From: Heliocidaris erythrogramma
Taxonomy: Eukaryota > Echinodermata > Echinoidea > Camarodonta > Echinometridae
Direction: 5' to 3'
Assembly (NCBI GenBank): GCA_025617745.1
Contig: CM046853.1
Coordinates: forward strand, 9,564,974 to 9,628,973
DNA length: 64,000 nucleotides
Shown piece after piece: positions 57,088 through 64,000 of this stretch. The notes under the pieces are model-generated. The model was not told where the DNA came from. It searched no databases and saw only the letters and a list, made by a program, of their open reading frames with translations. The first letter of the stretch is position 1, and each line of letters starts with the position of its first letter. A program made the position numbers and the translations under genes.

Positions 57088-58061
57088 TTTTTATGCCTCC
57101 GCCCACCGTAGGTGGTGCCGGAGGCATTATGTTTTTGGGTCGTCCGTCCGTCCGTCCCCTTTTCGTTCTCGCGATAACTTCAAAACCGTTTTTTTTTTAT
57201 CAGTTTGTAACTTGGCCCATGTATGCATATGGGAGAGACGATGGACTGATTAGATTTTAAGGTCAAAGGTCACAGAGGTCATTATGTACATAAAAATGGT
57301 TCGTTCTCGCAATAACTTGAGAACTTCAGAAATTCCTCCCATCAAGCTTCTTCGTTTACTAACCATTGTCTACGGTGGACCGTTTGAATGTTAATGAGTC
57401 AGAAAGAAGAGGATCTTGGGTATTTGATTCCAGTTCATCATGACTTGGCCGTGAACCAGAATAGCCGTGAACCAGAATAGCCTGGTGGTTAAGTCGCTGC
57501 CGGCAAGCAGTAGATGACGGGTTCGAATCCCGCTGGTTCCAATTTTTCTGACTTGTGTTTTTCATTACAGATCGAGCATACTAACTTTAACACTGGGAGT
57601 AAATTGCCTAAAAATTTGTTTACAAACTTCAGAACTGTTTGACGGATCAGCTTCTAACTTGGCCCACATATGCATATGTGAGGGACGATGAACTGATTAG
57701 ATTTTGGGGTCTCCAGGCCAAAGTTCAAAGGTCATAGAGGTCATTATATACATAAAAATGGTTCGTGATGTATGGAGTCTAGGCCTACCTATTTTAGAAA
57801 TTTCAAGAGGACAGTGGTCTATTTGCTATAAAATATCTATTTCCTTGATGATGTATTTGATGATTGTAAGTCATCAATGGTAAGTTTTTTATTTGAAAAT
57901 GAAATGAAATAAATTTTCTGTCCCCTGTGCTTTTTAAGTGACAAGATTTGTAATTTTGTTGGACCAATCCTTTTTAGAGTGTACATGTATGCCATTCACT
58001 TCCAATCTGGTGATGGCAGAGGCATACATTCCGACCACGCGCGGTCAAAGATTCATCTAGT
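57088..58061 (-). mobile_element. Pearl/Helentron-like element F (minus strand)
   Basis: On the minus strand it begins ACTAGATGAATC, hairpin GACCGCGCGTGGTC and TGTATGCCTCTGCC. Two ~150 bp monomers follow with ACTTGGCCCACATATGCATA. It ends with GGACGGACGGAC and the 3' hairpin CACCACCTACGGTGGGCGGA, then GGCATAAAAA. Same family as element E. A tRNA-like insert interrupts the core. Confidence 0.78.
57340..57590 (+). mobile_element. tRNA-like insert in pearl-like element F
   Basis: Contains GTGAACCAGAATAGCC in tandem duplicate, an A-box-like TAGCCTGGTGGTTAAGTC and B box GGGTTCGAATCCCGC, ending CTGGTTCCA. GAACCA and TGGTTC could form an acceptor stem but the anticodon arm is poor. Probably a SINE head or tRNA pseudogene; the limits are approximate. 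Confidence 0.5.
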
Positions 58062-58895
58062 TTTCTTTAAAAACTCTGAAATATATATTTCTAAAGACCT
58101 CAGGCTGTTGGGATAAATGTTGATAGAGAACATCATAGAGAATTCATTTTATGTTTGGACAGTTAAAAGTCTCTCACAGTCGTTATTTTGATTTAAGGCA
58201 TTATTCGTCAAAATGATCAGTAAACATAACTTGTGTATCAAGCTTGTATGCATCCATTCTATATTATGTACAACCACTCAAAACAGGGCTGCGCATATTC
58301 CCATATTTATGAATTTTCCAAAGCACATGTATATTTCATCATAGAAGATATTGGATTTTAATAAATGGGAATCTCAATATGTTGCAAATACATGTACATG
58401 TATTGAATTAAATAAAAAATTTGTTTTATTGTAATTATAATGTGATTTAGTCGGCATTATCTCCACAGCTGAAATGCAGACATAAAAAACTTTTATTTGA
58501 TATGATCAGGTGACTGTAATTTCAAAGAACTTAAACAACATTTCAGTCATGAATCTATGACTATAATAGGCCAGTTTCGTAATGTATGCACAGACCTTTA
58601 ATCCCAATTATGTAATCGGAGGGTTGGACAAACAACGGTGACTGGCGGTGCGAAGCTGCTATTGTACATCGTGTTTCACTGTGCAACTACCACCCTTCGT
58701 TCGCTATTGAACTGTTTGTTGCATTATTATTTGAACAGATTATTAAATAAAAGTTTGGATATCTTTTTCCAACATACTATTCAATATTTCGAGCATACTA
58801 ACAGTTCAAACAAAGGTCGGAAAATAAAAAAAACACTGCTGTTACGGGAAGTGCAACAGCGACACCCGCTATGACCAACGGTAACGTCCACATAC

Positions 58896-59285
58896 ATGCA
58901 AGTGTTTTTTTTTATCCCCCTTCAAAAACAGAAAACAATGATGGACAAATACAAAATTTGGTTGAAAGTTTGCGGAAGGAAAGACTTTGGAGTGGATAAA
59001 ATTTTAAAATCTACATACATCTGTTCAAAACATTTTGTCTGGGGCTGGGCCTACCCGGTACCCGAGCACCCACATCCACTGTCTGCTGTAGCAACGGAGC
59101 TTGAGCAGCCACTGGCTGCTACAGCCGTCCGCCCAAGTCCATGCGATAGACAGTCGCTAGCACCCCGGCCACAGAAGCAAAACTTGTGCCCAAGGTCGAT
59201 GGCTTGGTACCAGAAAATGAAGCTAATATTGACGAAAGTGAAGTACCACAAAATGCGTTTGGAGAATATTGTAACTAACTTTTAA
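58896..59285 (+). pseudogene. Possible THAP-like zinc-finger exon
   Basis: A pyrimidine tract and CAG (about 58932) precede a frame with KIWLKVCGRKDFGVDKI and YICSKHFVWGWAYPVPEHP. CSKHF followed by a P-x-EHPHP string resembles the C-terminal half of THAP-type fingers found with harbinger-like DDE transposases. The first cysteine pair is not here. After about 59180 a different frame (AKLVPKVDGLVPENEANIDE) looks more protein-like, which suggests a frameshift or splice. It could be a transposon-derived exon or a gene fragment. Confidence 0.35.
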
Positions 59286-59712
59286 ATCTTTTCTTTTGTT
59301 ATGAACCCTATAAAATCCCAAGAAAAAAGGATATTCAAAACAACTTTCCCTCCCATTCAGGCACTCTCGAAATGGAGTGGATGATAGATTAACAAGTCTC
59401 TGCTTTTGTATCCTACGGTATAATCTCCTCTTTCTCGAAGAAAATCTTGTAAATTCTTCACACTAAACTTGTCAAAAGACATTAAGGATGCCATCAAACA
59501 AAATCAAAAGTTGAGCAAGGTAATCGTAGACTAATAGTGAAAATACAAATGAAATAAAAATATGAGGTAACGAAATCGGCCCGGAGCAATACCAAAAGCA
59601 TGAATCCAATATGGCGGTATGTCAAAGCTTGGCCAACCTGGTTACTATTACCAGGCATTACATCATCACGCTCGCATCACCGAAACTAGCCTATTGATAC
59701 ATAGATTGATAC

Positions 59713-60594
59713 TAAGCCTGAGTCGAATCGATTGGTTAGCCGGTGTTCGATCGAAGACATCGAATCCCAAATTCGTTTTGGCAAATCCGGTGCATCGATT
59801 TGTAGTCCGCCAGATTTTTGACTACCGTAGCCACCATGAAAAAAGCAAATAAAAAAGAAACTCTGTAATGTACATACTACATAACGTATAATAGCAGAGA
59901 ACGTGAAGGCGACTTCAAACTGTTGGCTAACTTTCGCTAATTCGCTCGCGGAGGACGTCGCGCTTTACCTGTGCTTTCTCTATGGAAAAATCGTTTTGTC
60001 GTTACGAACTGAAGTTTACGATAATATTCTTGCACTCTCTCTGCATTGTCAATTTGACAATTGTATAATTGAACATGATAAATACGGGCATGAGTACGAG
60101 TGTTCCTACTTAATTCGCAATAACTAATATCACACTCTCATCAAATTGGCAATTACTTCTGAATGATCTGAAGCTGAATGAAGTCGAGTCATGAGCGACG
60201 AAAAGTTTATTTCGTATTGTTTTTTTTTTTTGCATCAAACAAACGTGTTCCATTCAGCTCTCCAAAGACAAAGTAAGATTATTAATTCTTTGAATTTGAA
60301 TCATTGTCGGGTGTGTCGACAATGAGCATCGCTTCGTGCGACACTAGAGTGATATTTTGGCTAGCCATACGGACTAGAAACTTAAGATTTTGGCTCGTCT
60401 GCTGTGATTTTTACTAGCCATTGGCAGCGAGAGCCCATACATATGCCCGCGATGCCAGCGGACCGGTCACCGGTGCATGGTGCATGCACTGCGTGCAACT
60501 GTGTGCAACTCTGTTTTCACCGCCCATCATTTATCGATGCACCGGTATTCGATCGAATCCCGGATTATGAAATATTCGATATGACTCAGGCTTA
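59713..60594. mobile_element. hAT-like non-autonomous element, copy 2
   Basis: Matches 27419-28348 nearly throughout, in the same orientation, from TAAGCCTGAGTCGAATCGAT to ATGACTCAGGCTTA. ATTGATAC precedes it (59705-59712) and recurs five bases beyond the right end (60600-60607), consistent with an 8 bp duplication plus a 5 bp extra tip. Small indels separate the copies. Confidence 0.85.
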
Positions 60595-61092
60595 CAGACA
60601 TTGATACCATGTGTTTTTTATGCTTTTACTTTGTACATTCCACATGTATGTAATTCAGGCCCTCAGGCTGCTACGTGGATTTTATTAAATTAATACCATT
60701 TCAATTCATTTCAATGAAAAGGTACTCTTCACTAAGTACATATGAACAATATTACGTATGTGTAGCACAATGTTCATGTAGGACTCTTAGAGTTCATTTA
60801 TCCTATCAGTTTGTATGAGATCAGACAACTGGAACTTACTTTGAACTTTGATAGGGCTCAACATTAACAAGTGCCTGTTACACATGCGTGTCCAAAAATC
60901 TTGCTCTGGACCCCAACATTTCACATTTTCAACAAAGGGCTTAATGCATAAAGATCCTAAAATTTAAATCCAGACCCCTCATGAAAAAGTTAGTGTGGAT
61001 CCCTGCTTATGGGGATGGGCAAGAGCATTTGTTTAAAAAACAAAATTGCTCTTGCCACTGGGCCTTTCTTTACCTCCTTAATCTGAATTTAA

Positions 61093-61374
61093 AGGGATAA
61101 TCAACCGCAGTTTGTGGACGTTTTAATGCCGCGAGAGGGCACCGTGATCGTTACCTGATCATGCCGTGGCCCCGCAGGACGTAAACCTCAGTCAGACTGG
61201 TCACCGCACAACATGCACGCTCCGCCTGAGCTCGCGCTTTCGTGCGAGATTCGGTCGGCTTCGCGCATTCGAGACGTAATCCAATGGACGCGTTCGATGC
61301 ACAAACTTTGTGTACGAGTGAATGGGGCTTACGCAATCCTGACTTTCCCCACGGCCACTTGGTGGCGTATCCCT
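61093..61374. mobile_element. TTAA-flanked MITE, copy 2
   Basis: AGGGATA..TATCCCT with a perfect TTAA on both sides (61089-61092 and 61375-61378). Full-length match to 9762-10035. Confidence 0.88.
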
Positions 61375-61555
61375 TTAATATACATTATATTATAACATGA
61401 ACTAGCTGAGGAGTGTATTTGGTGATTAACCCTCTCTTTACCACAAGACTAAAATACTATTCACTTTGTACATAGTGTTGTTGACTTTGGTCCTGACAGG
61501 GTTTATAAAACAAATGACTATTGAAATGAATACATTATGTCTTGATGATAATTGT

Positions 61556-61699
61556 ATAATATTGACTGGCCTTGAGGGGGACATCGAAAATGTTGCCCGC
61601 AACAGAATCATATTGCCCCGAGTCGAAGACGAGGGCAATATGGTTCTTTTAAGGGCAACATTTTCGATATTCCCCGAAAGTAGAGCCAGTCAATATTAT
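61556..61699. repeat. Palindromic MITE (144 bp)
   Basis: ATAATATTGACTGGC and CATCGAAAATGTTGCCC are mirrored at the right end (GCCAGTCAATATTAT), and an inner CATATTGCCC/GGGCAATATG pair closes the hairpin. Confidence 0.85.
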
Positions 61700-62487
61700 T
61701 ACCTATATCATGTATATGCCTATCTTATAGCATAGACGGACACGTCTGTTTGCCCGTCAGTCTCTATGATTTAACGCGTACACAATACTGCGCGTATGCA
61801 CTTTAATAAAAGCGCACTGACAAGAAAAGGTGGATGTTACTCGGGCTCAATGTTGACCGCACTTTTTGTACACAAAGTGAATGGTGAAACCTGGAAGAGG
61901 GAAAATATCAGGGAATGATGACCGCTCAGAATTAGGTCATTTGCGGACCGCGCAAAATATGAATATAATTGCCCTGTAAAAATGCCCCATATAGGTATTA
62001 AAGTACTACATGTAGCCCTATTAGCTGAATTATTGTCAACTTGTACTCCAACATGAAAACAGTGAAAAACAGTAATTGATCTTCATATAGATTTTCACAT
62101 TACATTTTCAATTGGCTGATGTGAAAATGTTATCTTTTTAAAAAATGTATGTTAAATGTATGTATTTTAATGTTCTAATACATTTCAGGCTTTATTCAGC
62201 TCTTTTCCCCATTTCTTGAATTTACGAATACTCTGTAATTAGTGTAAATTAGTATTGTAGAATACTGTAAACGTGGAATATTTCGCGGTGTGCGCGAAAA
62301 TAAAAACACGCGAATATTTTTGCTTATGTATTCTTTTGTCCATGCGCCTAGCGCGTCAGCGAAATTAAAAACACGCTAAATTCTCTTTATTCAGTCGAGC
62401 GCGAAAAATTAATCGCGCGAAAATAACTAATTGTAGAATATTTGAAAGCAAAAAGATTGTTATAATATTGAACTGCATTTTACATTT

Positions 62488-62538
62488 TTGTTCAAATGTG
62501 ATTATCTACATGTCATGTAGATAATCACATTTGAACAA
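62488..62538. repeat. Perfect 51 bp palindrome
   Basis: A 25 bp arm (TTGTTCAAATGTGATTATCT, ACATG) and its exact complement are separated by a single T. Confidence 0.95.
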
Positions 62539-62713
62539 TTGTAACAAGTTTGTGAATTGTTGCCATGAGATTATCAGTTTATGTACAAGCTCACTAAATG
62601 TAGGTCACAATGTTTATAGGTTGGGTTCAAAGCACATGCTTGTCAATGCTCAATCCTGCACACACAATAATACAATAATACCCAAATGGCCTGGCACAAT
62701 GCTCTCTAATCAT

Positions 62714-62790
62714 ACACACATCACACACACTCATCACACACACACATCACACACACTCATCACACACACACATCACATACACACACAAAT
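62714..62790 (+). repeat. CA-rich microsatellite
   Basis: CACACATCACACACACTCAT repeated three times, giving an 18-20 bp periodicity over the CA dinucleotide. Confidence 0.9.
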
Positions 62791-62940
62791 GCAGGGCCAA
62801 AGCACTGACATATTTGTACTGTGTGAATGCCCCATTCACATAATGTGATCCCTGGCCTTCATTCATGGATGCATGAGTCATGGCTATGTGTAGTATGGGG
62901 TGTGTAGGTATGTGTAGGTGTGTGTGCCATAAAGCTCTTC

Positions 62941-62968
62941 AGTGTGTGTGTGTGTGTGTGTGTGTGTA
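62941..62968 (+). repeat. (TG)n microsatellite
   Basis: About 13 uninterrupted TG units. Confidence 0.95.
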
Positions 62969-64000
62969 CTTTGCATGCACTATAACATACATGACTGTTG
63001 GAATTGAATGTGCACTGAATGTGAGGAAGCCTGGACTGAAAGGCATCAATTTTTTTTTAGTACTATGTTTGGATTTTGTACAGTGATGAATATTATTATT
63101 TCAACCAAATAAAGATATTTTGGCAACATGGTTTAAACCATGGTTTAAACCTGCTCCTGGGTTTTTTAAGCATACGTGCGCACAGAATCCGATCCAATCA
63201 TATATTTTCTTTGAATGTGTGCATGGGCAATGTGCGCTTACCGGTATTTACGCTTATTTTAGTTTAAACCTCCTTTGTGAATTCTTGCTACCCCAAATAC
63301 GCAATTTCGCCAACAGATGGCGTTTGTCATGCAAACCACGCATGCGCAGTGCTGACAATATCCCGATTGGGTCGACAAGTGTTTGTCTTTTTGCATTGAA
63401 AATGTACACAGGTATTACAAAAATCCTCGAGTTTGAGTATAAATTAACCGACATGTTTGAAAAGATACCATGATTTATTGAGACAATTGGTTGCATTTTC
63501 AAAATTTGAGTGGTTTATGTCATGCGATCCAAAAATTAAGCATTTTAGCACTCATTTTATTCATAAGCCGTAGTATTTCAATACGGACCGGAAGTGAAGT
63601 TGACGAAGATGCGGACCACTTCCATGCATAATATTGCCCTCTACGTCGAAAATTGCATATTTGAGGTAGCGAGAATTCGGGCCTTTGTGTACACCTGTAT
63701 TTATTCACTGATTTGCGATCGGTAGAATTAGAGTGTTTCTGTTCCTATGGGTAGTGTTATAGGCCTTTAAATATCGTACCGTACCTCAAATTCATTTTAA
63801 TTGACATCTTTGTCAGCTTTGGCTTAAATTAAACGATTTAAAGATTTGCTGTATAAATACAAATTTTACATGAACATTTACATTTTCATTTTCAGGCCTA
63901 CAATTATTGTCATTTCTGTCTCGGACTGAAAATTTCAAATTTAGAATAAATTTGAGAAACTACGTTTTCTGCAGGATGTCTATCCACATGTAGTCTAAAC

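Larger units (their letters stand above)
61700..64000. other. 3' end of window, no gene recognised
   Basis: Contains an AT-rich stretch with CGCGAAAATAAAAACACGCG-type repeats (62275-62430), a perfect palindrome (62488-62538) and CA/TG microsatellites. No exon-like frame matches a known family. Confidence 0.45.

Noticed and set aside
57459-57550. Functional tRNA in element F
   Set aside because: The acceptor and T arms are tRNA-like, but the anticodon arm cannot be drawn and a 16 bp duplication sits at the 5' end. It is better read as a SINE head.

Overview
This is eukaryotic, TE-saturated DNA with an AT-rich base composition, spliced genes, abundant short palindromes such as acatgta, tRNA-derived SINEs and many miniature transposons. 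The repeat style (pearl-type elements with TGACCTTTGACCC minisatellite cores, Tc1/mariner, hAT and TTAA MITEs, gypsy and L1/CR1-type relics) fits a marine invertebrate, most likely an echinoderm such as a sea urchin. That assignment is inference; no species is claimed.

The one cellular gene I can reconstruct is thiamine pyrophosphokinase (TPK1), on the minus strand. It has seven coding exons between about 31.7 kb and 10.35 kb. All six introns keep GT/AG borders and reading phase. The exons encode 279 residues from the most TPK-like start, with a family-like core and an acidic C-terminal tail of about 26 residues. About 20 kb of the gene is intron, and the introns are packed with transposons.

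Layout. 0-10 kb: two related elements with TA-flanked, Tc1/mariner-like ends, other MITEs, a decayed LINE tail, a SINE piece and a TTAA-flanked MITE. 10.3-31.7 kb: TPK1. Its introns hold a 1.7 kb TIR element and SINE (intron 6), two long inverted-repeat elements and pearl-like elements with 150 bp tandem monomers, organised into a 605 bp higher-order repeat (intron 4), a 1.4 kb inverted-repeat element with an ATG microsatellite (intron 3), and a 930 bp element with a perfect 8 bp target duplication, a third pearl-like copy and a 1.3 kb TIR element (intron 1). 33.6-48.8 kb: a roughly 15 kb imperfect palindrome. Its arms are homologous but diverged and were later invaded independently by a gypsy relic, a truncated Tc1 and a hAT MITE (left arm) and an L1-like LINE with a triplicated 3' part (right arm). 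49-51.7 kb: a second L1-like relic and low-information DNA. 51.7-55.25 kb: a segment bracketed by a 16 bp inverted repeat and holding a GATGAT-type minisatellite interrupted by a CR1/L2-like reverse-transcriptase tail. 55-64 kb: hairpins, a minus-strand pearl-like element, a possible THAP-like exon, second copies of the 8 bp-TSD element and of the TTAA MITE, and a perfect 51 bp palindrome.

I see no bacterial-type operon, CRISPR array or rRNA. The features of most interest are the pearl/Helentron-like family and the nested 15 kb palindrome, whose insertions can be ordered in time.
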